DNA of 64,000 bases from Microvirga sp. KLBC 81 (GCF_003075415.1 NZ_QDAH01000026.1:1-64000); one strand, 5' to 3'. Positions 10,119-19,759 are shown, counted from the stretch's first letter. Notes: generated from the sequence alone by a model not told the origin. A program made the numbers and translations.

Positions 10119-10625
10119 ATGCGTTGTCCTTATTGCGGGAGTCTCGACACTCAGGTGAAGGACTCCCGGCCGACGGACGATTCTTCCTCCATCCGCCGCC
10201 GCCGGATCTGTCCGGATTGCGGCGGCAGATTCACGACTTTCGAGCGCGTGCAGCTTCGCGAGCTGACGGTGGTGAAGCGTTCGGGCCGTCGCGTGCCGTT
10301 CGACCGCGACAAGCTCCAGCAATCGGTGGAAGTGGCCCTGCGCAAGCGTTCGGTCGATCCTGAGCGCGTGGAGCGCATGATCAACGGCATCGTGCGGCAG
10401 CTCGAGAGCATGGGTGACGGCGAGGTGCCGAGTGAAACCGTGGGCGAGCTCGTCATGGAGGGCCTGAAAGGTCTCGACGACGTGGCCTATGTGCGCTTCG
10501 CCTCCGTCTACAAGAACTTTCGCGAGGCCAAAGACTTCGAGGAAATCCTTGGTAAGCTGGCGGAAGAGCCGGAATCGGAGGAAACTCCGCGCCTGAAGAA
10601 GAAGCCTGCGCAGTCCGAGCAATGA
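10119..10625 (+). CDS. nrdR: Transcriptional repressor NrdR
   Basis: A 168-residue regulator of ribonucleotide reductase genes. It has a zinc ribbon with C3, C6, C31 and C34 (MRCPYCG and RICPDCGG), followed by an ATP-cone domain at about 49-139 that senses dATP/ATP. Length is slightly above the usual 150-160 because of an acidic then lysine-rich tail. The final stop codon overlaps the ATG of ribD (ATGA), indicating translational coupling with riboflavin genes. Its targets (nrd promoters) are not in this window. Confidence 0.95.
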   Translation: MRCPYCGSLDTQVKDSRPTDDSSSIRRRRICPDCGGRFTTFERVQLRELTVVKRSGRRVPFDRDKLQQSVEVALRKRSVDPERVERMINGIVRQLESMGDGEVPSETVGELVMEGLKGLDDVAYVRFASVYKNFREAKDFEEILGKLAEEPESEETPRLKKKPAQSEQ

Positions 10626-11737
10626 ACGCCGACCGATCTCAGCGGGACGAGCGCTTCATGCGCCTCGCCATTGCCCTCGGTGAGCGCAATCTCGGCTTGA
10701 CCTGGCCCAATCCCTCCGTTGGTTCCGTCGTGGTGGACGAGAGCGGCGATGCTCCCGTCATTGTCGCGCAAGGTGCCACCCAAAAGGGCGGCCGCCCGCA
10801 TGCGGAGCGCGTGGCTCTTGTCGCCGCTGGGGAGCGCGCGAAAGGCGCGACGCTCTACGTCTCGCTGGAGCCATGCTCCCACCATGGCAAGACACCTCCC
10901 TGTGCCGATGCAGCGGTCGAGGCAGGCATCGCGCGTGTCGTTTCTGCCATCGAAGATCCCGATATACGTGTCGCCGGTCTCGGCCATGCTCGCCTTCGTG
11001 CGGCCGGGATCGAAGTCGTCACGGGCTGCCTGGAGCCTCTGGCCCGTCGCGCCCATCGCGGGCACATCACGCGCGTCACCAAAGGCCGTCCCGCCATCAC
11101 CGTCAAACTCGCCCGCACGACGGAGGGTCTTGCTGGTTCCCGCCACGGACCACGCCTGATGATCACGGGTGAGATCGCGAATGCGAAAGTTCACCTGATG
11201 CGCGCCCATGCGGATGCTATAATGGTCGGTGTTGGCACGATTCTGGCGGATGATCCGCTCCTCAATGTGCGCCTGCCGGGTCTTGAAAGCTGCTCACCCA
11301 TTCGCATCGTCGTCGACTCGCATCTGCGCACGCCGCTCGCCTCGCGCCTCGTGACAGGCGCGCGTGCAATCCCGACGTGGATCGTCACGACTGTCGAGGC
11401 GCCCATTGTGGCCGAGCATGCGCTCGTGGCGCAGGGCGTCGAGGTTCTGCGCGTCTCGGCGGACCAGGCTGGGCATGTGTCCTTGCCCGAGGCCCTTCAG
11501 CTGCTCGGTACGCGTGGCCTGACCCGTGTATTCTGCGAGGGCGGGCCAGGGCTGGCTGACGCGCTCGCTCAGGCCGATCTCATCGACGAGCTGATCCTCA
11601 TCACCGGCCGCTCCGCGCGCGGTCAGGGCGATGTACCGGCTCTCGGGCTTGCGCTGCAGGACCGCATGGACGCACTGGATCTTTACGCCGACGAGCAGGT
11701 CGGTCCCGATCTTTTCATGTTTTGGGAGAAGCCCTGA
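10622..11737 (+). CDS. ribD: Bifunctional diaminohydroxyphosphoribosylaminopyrimidine deaminase / 5-amino-6-(5-phosphoribosylamino)uracil reductase
   Basis: Second and third steps of riboflavin synthesis, 371 residues. The N-terminal cytidine-deaminase-like domain holds the zinc site HAERVAL (His and Glu) and [11 protein letters not shown] with both cysteines. The C-terminal reductase domain starts near residue 150 (RPAITVKLA) and has the NADPH-binding [17 protein letters not shown] segment. Overlaps nrdR upstream and ribE downstream by a few bases each, so nrdR-ribD-ribE form one translationally coupled unit. Confidence 0.95.
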   Translation: MNADRSQRDERFMRLAIALGERNLGLTWPNPSVGSVVVDESGDAPVIVAQGATQKGGRPHAERVALVAAGERAKGATLYVSLEPCSHHGKTPPCADAAVEAGIARVVSAIEDPDIRVAGLGHARLRAAGIEVVTGCLEPLARRAHRGHITRVTKGRPAITVKLARTTEGLAGSRHGPRLMITGEIANAKVHLMRAHADAIMVGVGTILADDPLLNVRLPGLESCSPIRIVVDSHLRTPLASRLVTGARAIPTWIVTTVEAPIVAEHALVAQGVEVLRVSADQAGHVSLPEALQLLGTRGLTRVFCEGGPGLADALAQADLIDELILITGRSARGQGDVPALGLALQDRMDALDLYADEQVGPDLFMFWEKP

Positions 11738-12372
11738 TGTTTACGGGTATCGTCACCGATGTCGGCGAGGTCGTGTCCGCCGAGGGATCGCAGGACACCC
11801 TGAAGCGCCTGCGCATCCACTCGTCCTACGATCCCGCGACGATCGCGCTCGGCGCGTCCATCGCCTGCGGCGGACCGTGCCTCACGGTCGTTGCCGTTGG
11901 TTCTCGTGACGGCGGTTGCTGGTTCGATGTGGATGCCGCCGCCGAAACGCTCGAGCGCACCACGGTCGGCGGGTGGGAGCCCGGCACGAAGATAAACCTG
12001 GAGCGCTCGCTCAAGATCGGCGACGAGCTCGGCGGCCATATCGTCACTGGGCACGTGGATGGCTTGGCCACCATCGTGAAGGTGGAGGCGATCACGGCAG
12101 GCGACGATCCTTGGGGGCCGACCGCCCGTTTCACCATCAAGGCTCCTTCCAATCTGGCGCCTTTCATTGCCGAGAAGGGCTCCGTCTGCCTTGACGGCAC
12201 GTCGCTGACCGTGAACTCCGTCGATGGCGATCTCTTCTCCGTGCTCATCATCCCCCATACGCTCGCCGTGACCACATGGGGCGAGCGCAAGGAGGGGGAC
12301 AAGCTGAATATCGAGGTCGATCTCATGGCCCGCTACGCCGCACGCCTTGCGGATGCCCGCCAGGCGGGGTAG
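11737..12372 (+). CDS. ribE: Riboflavin synthase alpha chain
   Basis: Dismutates two 6,7-dimethyl-8-ribityllumazines to riboflavin. The product is 211 residues, in two lumazine-binding repeats of about 95 each. The canonical start [12 protein letters not shown] identifies the ATG at 11737 as the true start, which overlaps the ribD stop (TGATG). The second repeat shows [10 protein letters not shown] and the [14 protein letters not shown] segment. Some nomenclatures call this gene ribC. A 91-bp space with two hairpins separates it from ribH. Confidence 0.95.
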   Translation: MFTGIVTDVGEVVSAEGSQDTLKRLRIHSSYDPATIALGASIACGGPCLTVVAVGSRDGGCWFDVDAAAETLERTTVGGWEPGTKINLERSLKIGDELGGHIVTGHVDGLATIVKVEAITAGDDPWGPTARFTIKAPSNLAPFIAEKGSVCLDGTSLTVNSVDGDLFSVLIIPHTLAVTTWGERKEGDKLNIEVDLMARYAARLADARQAG

Positions 12373-12405
12373 GGAACGCCCAACTCACTCCTTTCCAACC
12401 ATCTC

Positions 12406-12448
12406 CGGCGCCACCTTATCGGCGCCGAACCTCTCCTTTGAGGAGAGG
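12406..12448 (+). promoter_or_regulatory. Two adjacent hairpins between ribE and ribH
   Basis: CGGCGCC (12406-12412) pairs with GGCGCCG (12421-12427). Immediately downstream CCTCTCC (12430-12436) pairs with GGAGAGG (12442-12448) across a five-base loop. They lie 16 bases before the ribH ATG and have no T run. They could be an attenuator, an mRNA-stability element or a repeat copy; I see no FMN-riboswitch features in this short space. Confidence 0.5.
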
Positions 12449-12463
12449 CTGAAGGACTGCCTC

Positions 12464-12952
12464 ATGGTCTCGGATTCCGCAAAGCCGCAACGCTCCCGCC
12501 CGCCGGTTCCCGGCGCACGCATCCTCATCGTCGAGGCGCGGTTCTATGAAGATATCGCCGACGAACTGCTGCGGGGCGCACAAGCCGCTGTCGAAGCCGC
12601 GCAGGCCACCATGGAGGTGCTGACCCTCGACGGCGCCCTCGAAATCCCGGCAACCGTCGCCATCGCCCTCGATGCCGCCGATAAAGCCGGCAAGCCCTAT
12701 GACGCCGTCGTGGCGCTGGGCTGCGTGATCCGTGGCGAGACGGGGCATTACGACATCGTGGCCGGTGAGAGCGCCCGCGCCCTCATGGATCTGTCGATCG
12801 GCCGCAAGATCCCGCTCGCCAACGGCATCCTGACCGTGGAGAATGAGCAGCAGGCCTGGACCCGGGCGAGCGTGAATGAATTGAATAAGGGCGGGGGTGC
12901 GGTGGAAGCGGCGCTCGCCGTTCTGCGCATCAAGAAGAAGCTGGAGGCCTGA
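12464..12952 (+). CDS. ribH: 6,7-dimethyl-8-ribityllumazine synthase
   Basis: A 162-residue lumazine synthase that condenses the ribityl pyrimidine with 3,4-dihydroxy-2-butanone 4-phosphate, the penultimate riboflavin step; family members assemble as pentamers or icosahedral capsids. Visible motifs are [15 protein letters not shown] near the N-terminus, the GALEIP substrate loop, and [14 protein letters not shown] with the catalytic histidine. The start is placed at MVSDSAKP; the reading frame is open further upstream but that part crosses the two hairpins and does not resemble the family. nusB follows after 5 bases. Confidence 0.94.
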   Translation: MVSDSAKPQRSRPPVPGARILIVEARFYEDIADELLRGAQAAVEAAQATMEVLTLDGALEIPATVAIALDAADKAGKPYDAVVALGCVIRGETGHYDIVAGESARALMDLSIGRKIPLANGILTVENEQQAWTRASVNELNKGGGAVEAALAVLRIKKKLEA

Positions 12953-12957
12953 TCATC

Positions 12958-13440
12958 ATGGCAAAGCCTGCAGAGCGTTCCGCCGCTCGTCTTGCTGCCG
13001 TCCAGGCCCTCTACCAGATGGATCTCTCCGGCAAGACCGTCGTCGATGCGTTGGCCGAGTTCGAGGCCTTCTGGATCGGCCGCGAGGTCGAGGGCATCGA
13101 GTTCAAGCCGTCCGACATCGAGTTCTTCCGCAATGTGATCTCCGGCGTGGTACAGAATCAGCGCGCCATCGACGTGAAGATCGACAAGGCCCTGGCCGAG
13201 GGCTGGCCCCTGCGCCGCGTCGAGGCCGTGCTGCGCGCCATCCTGCGCGCCGGCGGCTATGAGCTCATGTTCCGCAAGGATGTGCCCGCCCGCGTCGTCA
13301 TCACCGAATATGTGGACGTGACCCATGGCTTCTACGGCGAGGACGAGCCGGGTCTCGTGAACGCCGTTCTCGATACGCTCGCCCGCGACGTTCGCCCGGG
13401 CGAGCTGGAGAAGAAGGCGGCTGGGCAGACGAAGCGCTGA
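12958..13440 (+). CDS. nusB: Transcription antitermination factor NusB
   Basis: All-helical RNA-binding protein of 160 residues that acts with NusE (S10) at boxA of rRNA operons. The N-terminus RSAARLAAVQALYQMDL and the later LRRVEAVLRAILRAGGYEL and ITEYVDVTHGFYGEDEPGLVN segments are typical. The ribH-nusB-thiL order is widespread in bacteria, which supports the call. It starts 5 bases after ribH and ends 28 bases before thiL. Confidence 0.95.
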   Translation: MAKPAERSAARLAAVQALYQMDLSGKTVVDALAEFEAFWIGREVEGIEFKPSDIEFFRNVISGVVQNQRAIDVKIDKALAEGWPLRRVEAVLRAILRAGGYELMFRKDVPARVVITEYVDVTHGFYGEDEPGLVNAVLDTLARDVRPGELEKKAAGQTKR

Positions 13441-13468
13441 GGCCTCGGACAAGCGGGATCGTCGGGCT

Positions 13469-14458
13469 ATGGCTTCTCATGAACGCCCCAACGAGGATGG
13501 CCTGATCGCCCGCTTCTTCGCGCCTCTGGCGGGCGAGGGCGCTCTTGGCCTGCAGGATGACGCCGCCTGCCTGTCTCCCAAGCCGGGGCACGATCTTGTG
13601 CTCACGACGGATGCGCTGGTCGAGACGGTTCATTTCCTGCCCGAGGATTCGCCGGCTTCCATCGCCCGGAAGGCGCTGGGCGTGAACGTCTCGGATCTTG
13701 CGGCCAAAGGCGCGGATCCTGCGGGCTTTCTTTTAAGCATCGCGCTTCCTGAGAACTGGACCGAGGAGTGGCTGGCCGCGTTCTCTGCTGGTCTCGGAGA
13801 GGCAGCGCGCGATTTTGCCTGTCCGCTTCTTGGCGGTGATACCGTGAAGGCGAGGGGGGCTCTCACGCTGTCCGTGACCGCCATGGGCGAAGTGCCGACG
13901 GGGCGCATGGTCCGGCGCACTGCGGCACAAGTCGGAGACATCATCTGCATCACCGGCACCATCGGCGATGCAGCCCTCGGTTTGAGACTTCGGAAGGCCC
14001 CCGCCTGGGCCGCGAGTCTGTCGGCGGAGGAAAAGGCGCATCTCGCCGACCGCTATCTCCATCCCCAACCTCGTCATCATCTTGCTTGCGCGTTGAGAAC
14101 CCATGCTCATGCGGCCATGGACGTCTCTGATGGGCTTGCGGGTGATCTCGCCAAGATGATGCGGGTGAGCGGAGTGTCGGCTGTCGTGGAGGCCGACAAG
14201 GTGCCGTTCTCTCCAGGGGGGCGGAGGGCCATCAAGGTCGATCCGAGCCTCTACGATCTGGCCGTCACGGGGGGCGACGATTACGAGATTCTCTGCACGG
14301 TTCCGGAAAAGAACCTCGACAGCTTCATGAAAGAGGCCGATAGCGTGGGCGTAATGTTGTCCGCCATAGGCCGAGTCGTTCAAGGGCATGAGACCCCGGT
14401 CTTTCGGATGCACGGTTCCGAAAGACGCTACGATGCAGGTTCATTCTCACACTTCTGA
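13469..14458 (+). CDS. thiL: Thiamine-monophosphate kinase
   Basis: ATP-dependent phosphorylation of thiamine phosphate to thiamine pyrophosphate; 329 residues. Recognised by EDGLIARFFAPLAGEGALGLQDDAA at the N-terminus (PurM/ThiL fold), the metal-binding DLAAKGADPAGFLLS segment, LLGGDTV, and AMDVSDGLAGDLAKM, whose aspartates bind Mg-ATP. The reading frame ends inside the start of the next gene (MFS carrier begins at 14433), an overlap of 26 bases. Confidence 0.94.
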   Translation: MASHERPNEDGLIARFFAPLAGEGALGLQDDAACLSPKPGHDLVLTTDALVETVHFLPEDSPASIARKALGVNVSDLAAKGADPAGFLLSIALPENWTEEWLAAFSAGLGEAARDFACPLLGGDTVKARGALTLSVTAMGEVPTGRMVRRTAAQVGDIICITGTIGDAALGLRLRKAPAWAASLSAEEKAHLADRYLHPQPRHHLACALRTHAHAAMDVSDGLAGDLAKMMRVSGVSAVVEADKVPFSPGGRRAIKVDPSLYDLAVTGGDDYEILCTVPEKNLDSFMKEADSVGVMLSAIGRVVQGHETPVFRMHGSERRYDAGSFSHF

Positions 14459-15635
14459 TATCCTCGCCAAGCGCAACGCGCTCGTGCTCGCCTGCGCCCA
14501 AGCGTTCGGCGGATCGAGCCCTGCTATCGTGGTGTCGCTTGGCGGCCTCGTGGGACAGAACCTTGCCGAGAACAAGGAACTCGCCACTCTTCCTGTCAGC
14601 CTTCTCAATCTCGGACTGGCGCTCGGCACCATTCCTGCCGCCGTGCTGATGCGGCGGGCGGGGCGGCGCACCGGCTATATCGTGGGCGCCGGGATCGGTC
14701 TGCTCGGTGGATGCCTTGCAGCATTGGGCATCGCCTCTTTCAGCTTCGTGCTCTTCTGCCTCGGCACCACGATCATCGGCATGTACGGCTCGTTCAACCA
14801 GAGCTACCGCTTCGCCGCGACCGATGCGGCCTCCGATTCCTTCAAGCCCCGGGCGATCGCCTGGGTCATGACCGGCGGTCTCGTGGCGGGTGTCCTCGGC
14901 CCTCAGACGGTGATCTGGCTCAGGGATGCGGTTCAGACTGCGCCGTTCTCCGGTGCCTTCCTGGGGCAGGCGGCCCTGGCCCTGCTGTCGATGGTGGTCG
15001 TCTCGTTCCTGAGGCCCGTGCCGGTGAGCATCGCGCCGAAGGCCGGAGGCGGCAGGCCGCTGATTGAAATCGTCCGGCAGCCCCGCTTCATTGTCGCGGT
15101 AGTGGCTGGCCTCGTCTCCTATGCCCTCATGAGCTTCCTCATGACGGCTGCGCCCATGGCCATGGTCGGCTGCGGCCTGCCGATCGAGGCGGCAGCGCTC
15201 GGTATCCAGTGGCATATCCTGGCTATGTTCGGCCCCAGCTTCTTTACGGGCCGCCTGATCACGCGGTTCGGTAAGGAGCGGGTGACGGCTGCGGGTTTGA
15301 TCCTGATCGCGCTCTCGTCGGCGATCGGTTTGTCCGGCATTGAAATCGCCCATTTCTGGGCGACCCTCATCCTCCTCGGCATCGGCTGGAACTTCGGCTT
15401 CATCGGCGCGACCGCCATGGTCACCGATTGCTACCGCCCCGAGGAGTGCACGAAGGTTCAGGCGGCCAACGACTTCCTGGTCTTCGGCTCGGTCGCCGCT
15501 GCATCCTTCTCTTCCGGCAAGCTCCTCAATGCGGGCGGTTGGGACAGTGTGAACTGGATGGTCTTCCCGCCGGTCGTCGTCGCTCTACTTCTGCTAGCCT
15601 GGCAGCATAAGGCACGAGCAACAATACCCGCTTAA
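14433..15635 (+). CDS. MFS transporter
   Basis: A 400-residue carrier with about 12 hydrophobic helices and the major-facilitator loop between helices 2 and 3 degraded to RRAGRRTGYIVG. A central hydrophilic stretch is near 195-215. Helix 11-12 segments (GWNFGFIGATAMVTDCYRPEE) resemble a Rhizobiales MFS group often found next to thiL. Substrate unknown. The start MQVHSHTSD overlaps the 3' end of thiL by 26 bases; an upstream in-frame ATG at 14388 would extend the overlap and add residues unlike the family. A terminator-like hairpin follows at 15662. Confidence 0.82.
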   Translation: MQVHSHTSDILAKRNALVLACAQAFGGSSPAIVVSLGGLVGQNLAENKELATLPVSLLNLGLALGTIPAAVLMRRAGRRTGYIVGAGIGLLGGCLAALGIASFSFVLFCLGTTIIGMYGSFNQSYRFAATDAASDSFKPRAIAWVMTGGLVAGVLGPQTVIWLRDAVQTAPFSGAFLGQAALALLSMVVVSFLRPVPVSIAPKAGGGRPLIEIVRQPRFIVAVVAGLVSYALMSFLMTAAPMAMVGCGLPIEAAALGIQWHILAMFGPSFFTGRLITRFGKERVTAAGLILIALSSAIGLSGIEIAHFWATLILLGIGWNFGFIGATAMVTDCYRPEECTKVQAANDFLVFGSVAAASFSSGKLLNAGGWDSVNWMVFPPVVVALLLLAWQHKARATIPA

Positions 15636-15661
15636 AGTCTTACAGGGTTCCTGTGAGTAAA

Positions 15662-15695
15662 AAGGCAGGTATCGTTGCGAACTGCCTCCTTTTTT
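15662..15695 (+). terminator. Probable terminator after the MFS gene
   Basis: AGGCAG (15662-15667) and CTGCCT (15681-15686) form a six-pair stem with a 13-base loop, followed by CCTTTTTTG. The T run is good but the stem is short. Confidence 0.5.
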
Positions 15696-15791
15696 GCCAC
15701 CAACTATAAAGTTCGCAGGGGGTGGAGGCCGTCCAAGGCCAAAATTCAGGCTTTGAGAACCGGCTTTCTGCCTTCCCATAACAAGGATGGC

Positions 15792-17918
15792 ATGATGGCA
15801 CTCACCCTAATTATCTTGGGCGGGCTTCTCTCGATCGCGTATGGCCTCTGGGCCATCAGCGACGTGATGAAGCGGGACGCCGGTTCTCAGCGCATGCAGG
15901 AAATTGCAGGCGCGGTCGCTGAAGGCGCGAAAGCCTATCTCCGCAGGCAATATACGACGATCGGCATCGTAGGCGTGGTGCTCTTTGCCATTATTGCTTA
16001 CTTCCTCGGCATTCGCGTCGCGATCGGGTTTGCCATCGGTGCGATCCTCTCGGGCGCTGCCGGCTTCATCGGCATGAACGTTTCCGTTCGGGCCAATGTC
16101 CGCACCGCCCAGGCTGCCACGCAATCGCTCGGCGGCGGCCTCGATGTGGCCTTCAAGGCAGGCGCCGTCACGGGCATGCTGGTGGCGGGTCTCGCGCTTC
16201 TCGGCGTTGCTCTCTACTATGGCTATCTCACCCGCATCGCGGGCCTCAACTCCGCCGACCGCGTGGTGATCGACAGCCTCGTGGCTCTCGGCTTTGGCGC
16301 TTCGCTCATTTCGATCTTCGCCCGTCTCGGCGGCGGCATCTTCACTAAGGGTGCGGACGTCGGCGGCGACCTCGTGGGCAAGGTGGAAGCAGGCATTCCG
16401 GAAGACGATCCGCGCAATCCCGCAACGATTGCCGACAACGTGGGCGACAATGTCGGCGACTGCGCCGGCATGGCCGCCGACCTGTTCGAGACCTATGCGG
16501 TGACCGTGGTCGCCACCATGGTGCTGGCTGCGATCTTCTTCGCCGGTCAGCCGATTCTGGAAACGATGCTGCTCTACCCGCTCGGTATTGGCGCGGTCTG
16601 CATTCTGACCTCGATCATCGGCACCTTCTTCGTGAAGCTCGGTCAGAACGAGTCCATCATGGGCGCGCTCTACAAGGGCCTCATCGTGACGGGCATTCTC
16701 TCTATCGTCGCCATTGGCGTCGTGACATGGCAGACGATTGGCTTCGGTCCGATTGCGGGTACGGAATACACAGGCCAGTCGCTGTTCTGGTGTGCCGTCA
16801 TCGGTCTCGCGGTCACGGCGTTCATCGTCGTGATCACCGAGTACTACACCGGTGTCGGTTTCCGTCCCGTGCGCTCCATCGCCCAGTCTTCCGTGACGGG
16901 TCATGGCACGAACGTGATCCAGGGCCTCGCCGTCTCGCTCGAATCCACGGCCCTGCCGACCGTCGTGATCATTGCGGGCATCATCGTGGCCTTCAAGCTC
17001 GCGGGCCTCTTCGGCATCGCGATTGCAGTGACGGCCATGCTGGCGCTCGCCGGTATGATCGTGGCGCTCGATGCGTTTGGTCCGGTAACCGACAACGCAG
17101 GCGGCATCGCTGAAATGGCGGGTCTTCCGAAAGAAGTCCGCAGGTCCACGGACGCGCTCGACGCCGTTGGCAACACCACGAAGGCCGTCACCAAGGGCTA
17201 CGCCATTGGCTCCGCAGGCCTTGGCGCTCTCGTTCTCTTCGCGGCCTATACCTCCGACCTCAACCACTTCACGCAGAATGCGGCTCAGTATCCATACTTC
17301 CAGGACGTGAAGCCGGACTTCTCCCTGGCGAATCCGTACGTGGTCGTTGGTCTTCTCTTCGGCGGCCTGATCCCGTTCCTATTCGGTGGCATCGCCATGA
17401 CGGCTGTGGGCCGTGCGGCGGGCTCCGTGGTGGAAGAGGTGCGCCGTCAGTTCCGCGAGAAGCCGGGCATCATGCAAGGCACCGACCGTCCCGATTACGG
17501 ACGCGCGGTGGACATGCTCACCCGCGCCGCGATCAAAGAGATGATCGTGCCGTCCCTCCTGCCGGTTCTGGCACCCATCGTGACCTACTTCGTCGTCCTC
17601 TGGATCGCCGGCAAGTCGCAGGCCTTCTCGGCCGTGGGTGCGATGCTCCTCGGCGTCATCGTGACGGGTCTCTTCGTCGCAATCTCCATGACCTCCGGCG
17701 GCGGCGCCTGGGACAACGCGAAGAAGTCCTTCGAGGACGGCTTCACGGATGCTTCCGGCACGACGCACCACAAGGGTTCCGAGGCTCACAAGGCATCTGT
17801 GACGGGCGACACCGTCGGCGATCCCTACAAGGACACGGCAGGCCCTGCCGTGAACCCGGCGATCAAGATCACCAACATCATCGCTCTGCTGCTGCTGGCG
17901 ATCCTGGCGCATTCGTAA
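15792..17918 (+). CDS. hppA: Membrane-bound proton-translocating pyrophosphatase (K+-independent)
   Basis: Couples PPi hydrolysis to proton export; 708 residues with about 16 membrane helices. The catalytic loop [19 protein letters not shown] and the following [18 protein letters not shown] are intact, as is the [13 protein letters not shown] segment. The K+-type position reads [10 protein letters not shown]: the lysine at this place is characteristic of K+-independent pumps (alanine in K+-dependent ones). Two consecutive ATGs (15792, 15795) could start it. Followed by a strong terminator. Confidence 0.96.
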   Translation: MMALTLIILGGLLSIAYGLWAISDVMKRDAGSQRMQEIAGAVAEGAKAYLRRQYTTIGIVGVVLFAIIAYFLGIRVAIGFAIGAILSGAAGFIGMNVSVRANVRTAQAATQSLGGGLDVAFKAGAVTGMLVAGLALLGVALYYGYLTRIAGLNSADRVVIDSLVALGFGASLISIFARLGGGIFTKGADVGGDLVGKVEAGIPEDDPRNPATIADNVGDNVGDCAGMAADLFETYAVTVVATMVLAAIFFAGQPILETMLLYPLGIGAVCILTSIIGTFFVKLGQNESIMGALYKGLIVTGILSIVAIGVVTWQTIGFGPIAGTEYTGQSLFWCAVIGLAVTAFIVVITEYYTGVGFRPVRSIAQSSVTGHGTNVIQGLAVSLESTALPTVVIIAGIIVAFKLAGLFGIAIAVTAMLALAGMIVALDAFGPVTDNAGGIAEMAGLPKEVRRSTDALDAVGNTTKAVTKGYAIGSAGLGALVLFAAYTSDLNHFTQNAAQYPYFQDVKPDFSLANPYVVVGLLFGGLIPFLFGGIAMTAVGRAAGSVVEEVRRQFREKPGIMQGTDRPDYGRAVDMLTRAAIKEMIVPSLLPVLAPIVTYFVVLWIAGKSQAFSAVGAMLLGVIVTGLFVAISMTSGGGAWDNAKKSFEDGFTDASGTTHHKGSEAHKASVTGDTVGDPYKDTAGPAVNPAIKITNIIALLLLAILAHS

Positions 17919-17942
17919 CACGCAGAGAAGCGAATTCCTCCA

Positions 17943-17970
17943 AACCCGCGGTGTCAGCCGCGGGTTTTTC
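17943..17970 (+). terminator. Intrinsic terminator after hppA
   Basis: AACCCGCGG (17943-17951) pairs perfectly with CCGCGGGTT (17958-17966), loop of six, followed by TTTC after the paired TT. It lies 25 bases past the hppA stop. Confidence 0.85.
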
Positions 17971-17990
17971 GTGAGTGGGACGGCAAAAGA

Positions 17991-18019
17991 AAAAGGCCGG
18001 GACATGAGCCCGGCCTTTT
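17991..18019 (-). terminator. Intrinsic terminator for bamE (minus strand), possibly bidirectional
   Basis: AAAAGGCCGGG (17991-18001) and CCCGGCCTTTT (18009-18019) are perfect arms with a seven-base loop. Read on the minus strand the stem ends in a run of T, fitting the end of bamE 20 bases away. Together with the hppA terminator it separates two convergent transcription units. Confidence 0.82.
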
Positions 18020-18038
18020 CCATTGAGTGGGAGTTTTC

Positions 18039-18494
18039 CTACGAGCCGAACGGGTTGAAGTTGTTCGTGCCGCGCAGGAGCTGCCCGAGGAAGCTCGTCT
18101 CCTGGCCGCCGGACGGGGTGGTGCGGCTGATGAAGTCGAACACCTGGCCGTCCTGGATGCCGTAGAGAGCCACGCGCTCGACACGCAGGTTGTTGTCGAA
18201 GTAAACGGCGGTGACCCGCTGATCCACGACGGTCTCGCCCATGAACCGAAGGGGGCGGCGGGATTTCTGGCTGATGTAGTACCAGTTCTTGTTGCCGACC
18301 GTTGACACCGTCGAGGGCGTTCCGAGGGTCTGGAGGACCTGCTCGCCGCTCATACCCTTCTTGACCTGGGCCACGGCGTTCTCGTCCAGCTGGTACCCGC
18401 GGGCGAACTCCTCGCCCATGGTGCAGGCGGCAACGGAGGTGGCCAGGAAAGTCGCAGTAGCCAAGCGTACCAAAAGGGTATGATATCGACGCAT
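18039..18494 (-). CDS. bamE: Outer membrane protein assembly factor BamE (SmpA/OmlA lipoprotein)
   Basis: A 151-residue lipoprotein of the BAM complex that helps insert beta-barrel proteins into the outer membrane. Signal peptide with lipobox SVAAC, lipidated cysteine C24. The BamE fold is recognised by the KKGMSGEQVLQTLGTPST helix-turn and the following WYYISQKSRRP and RVTAVYFDNN strands. A 40-residue serine/glycine/asparagine-rich tail follows. It is transcribed divergently from the bc1 chaperone gene. bamA itself is at the right end of this window, far from this gene. Confidence 0.9.
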   Translation of the reverse strand: MRRYHTLLVRLATATFLATSVAACTMGEEFARGYQLDENAVAQVKKGMSGEQVLQTLGTPSTVSTVGNKNWYYISQKSRRPLRFMGETVVDQRVTAVYFDNNLRVERVALYGIQDGQVFDFISRTTPSGGQETSFLGQLLRGTNNFNPFGS

Positions 18495-18595
18495 CGTACG
18501 GTTCTTCCAGGAATGCGGCGCGGATACTTGCGCCTGTGGATCGTGATGGCGTAACCCGAAGGTTCGATTTTGACAACCTTAGAAGGGAATAGGCT

Positions 18596-19141
18596 GTGAT
18601 CTTCAGTCTCTTCCGCAAGGATCCCCGGCGCACGGCCATCGCGGCTCTCTATGCGAGAATCGCCAATGCCTCCCGCAATCCGGGCCTCTACGCGGCACTC
18701 GGCATCCCGGATACTCTCGAGGGGCGGTTCGAATCCCTCTCTCTCCACGTGATCCTTGTTTTGCGGGCTCTGAGGGAGCTTCCCCCGCCTGCGGATGATG
18801 TCGCCAAGGACCTGACGGACGCCTTTTTCCGGGACATAGACGCCTCTTTGAGGGAAATGGGCGTCGGCGACACGGTTGTGCCCAAGCGCATGAAGAAGGT
18901 GGCCGCGGCCTTTTATGGCCGGGCCCAGGCCTATGACCCGGCCTTCAATGCTGGGGACAAGGGGGCATTGGCCGAGGCGCTCGGCCGGAACGCCTTGGGG
19001 GGCGATGCACCTGCCGCTTCGCTGGCGCGTTATGTCCTGGCGGCGGACAAGGGTCTTAAGGCCGTTACGCTTGACGTGTTACTCGAATCCGGGCCCACTT
19101 TCCCGGCGCCCGAGGCCTTTGCAGAGGAGGGAAACCGATGA
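18596..19141 (+). CDS. Ubiquinol-cytochrome c chaperone family protein (CBP3-like)
   Basis: A 181-residue protein of the Ubiq_cyt_C_chap family (PF03981), the bacterial counterpart of mitochondrial Cbp3/UQCC1, which aids assembly of cytochrome b in complex III. Visible family segments are YARIANASRNPGLYAALGIPDT near the N-terminus, LPPPADDVAKDLTDAFFRDID, and MKKVAAAFYGRAQAYD. It starts with GTG (18596) behind AGAAGGGAA. The last codons overlap the start of the DUF177 gene (ATGA), so the two are translationally coupled, a pairing common in alphaproteobacteria. Confidence 0.85.
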   Translation: MIFSLFRKDPRRTAIAALYARIANASRNPGLYAALGIPDTLEGRFESLSLHVILVLRALRELPPPADDVAKDLTDAFFRDIDASLREMGVGDTVVPKRMKKVAAAFYGRAQAYDPAFNAGDKGALAEALGRNALGGDAPAASLARYVLAADKGLKAVTLDVLLESGPTFPAPEAFAEEGNR

Positions 19142-19653
19142 CCCCTGAAACCGTAGGTCCCCTGTCGCGCCTCGTGGACGTCATGAACATCCCACCCCGG
19201 GGGCAGGAGGTCCATGTGGAGGCGAGCGCCGAGGAACGCGCTGCTTTGGCGAAGGATTTCGGGCTTCCTGGTATTCAGTCTCTCTCCGGCGACTTCAAGC
19301 TGACCACCTCCGCCAAGGGCATCCACGTGACGGGCCTGGTGAAGGCCTCGATCAGTCAGATCTGCGTCGTGACCCTCGATTCGTTCGATTCCGACATCGA
19401 GGAGGAGGTCGAGGTCGATTTCGCGGAATCCTCAGGCATGCCCGCTGAGCCCCCCACCGACATCAACGAATACGAGCCGCCGGACGAGATCATCAATGGC
19501 CAGATCGATCTGGGTGCGCTCACCGCCGAGTTCCTGGCCCTCGGACTCGATCCGTATCCGCGCAAGCCGGGGGTCGATTTCGATTACCGCGATCCCCGGG
19601 ACGAGAAGGATTCGCCTTTCGCTGCTCTGGGCAAGCTGAAGACGGACAAGTAA
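19138..19653 (+). CDS. yceD: DUF177 / YceD family protein
   Basis: A 171-residue acidic protein of the DUF177 (YceD) family, linked to 23S rRNA accumulation in bacteria and plastids. A beta-rich N-terminal half with HVTGLVKASISQICVVTLD is followed by a strongly acidic region (EEEVEVDF) and the PPDEIINGQIDLGALTAEFLAL segment typical of the family, then PRKPGVDF. The cysteine pair often seen in DUF177 is represented by only one cysteine. In many bacteria rpmF (L32) and plsX follow; here plsX follows directly and rpmF is absent from the gap. Confidence 0.85.
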   Translation: MTPETVGPLSRLVDVMNIPPRGQEVHVEASAEERAALAKDFGLPGIQSLSGDFKLTTSAKGIHVTGLVKASISQICVVTLDSFDSDIEEEVEVDFAESSGMPAEPPTDINEYEPPDEIINGQIDLGALTAEFLALGLDPYPRKPGVDFDYRDPRDEKDSPFAALGKLKTDK

Positions 19654-19678
19654 AACGATCCCTTGAAAATGACGGGTT

Positions 19679-19700
19679 TCAGAGGCTCTTCAGCCTCTGA
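19679..19700 (+). terminator. Hairpin between yceD and plsX
   Basis: TCAGAGGCT (19679-19687) pairs exactly with AGCCTCTGA (19692-19700) around a CTTC loop. No T run follows (GCCCTGTTGC), so it may be a partial terminator, an mRNA-processing site or a stabilising hairpin. Confidence 0.4.
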
Positions 19701-19731
19701 GCCCTGTTGCGCCGAGGGCTACAGAATTCGG

Positions 19732-19759
19732 TTGCGATGCCGACGCAAACCGGTATTTT
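19732..19759 (+). promoter_or_regulatory. Possible promoter for plsX
   Basis: TTGCGA (19732-19737), a 16-base spacer, then TATTTT (19754-19759), 39 bases before the plsX ATG. It would allow plsX-fabH-ihfA expression independent of the chaperone/yceD pair. Match is moderate only. Confidence 0.3.

Noticed and set aside
8766..10622. A 618-codon minus-strand frame across glyA and nrdR
   Set aside because: Antisense shadow; it spans two independent genes and their gap, and its translation has no domain.
12347..12463. Upstream in-frame extension of ribH
   Set aside because: The added 39 residues come from the ribE end and the hairpin region and do not resemble lumazine synthase.
15807..17267. A 486-codon minus-strand frame opposite hppA
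   Set aside because: Antisense shadow of a conserved pyrophosphatase; composition is dominated by His, Glu, Asp, Arg and Gly as in other shadows.
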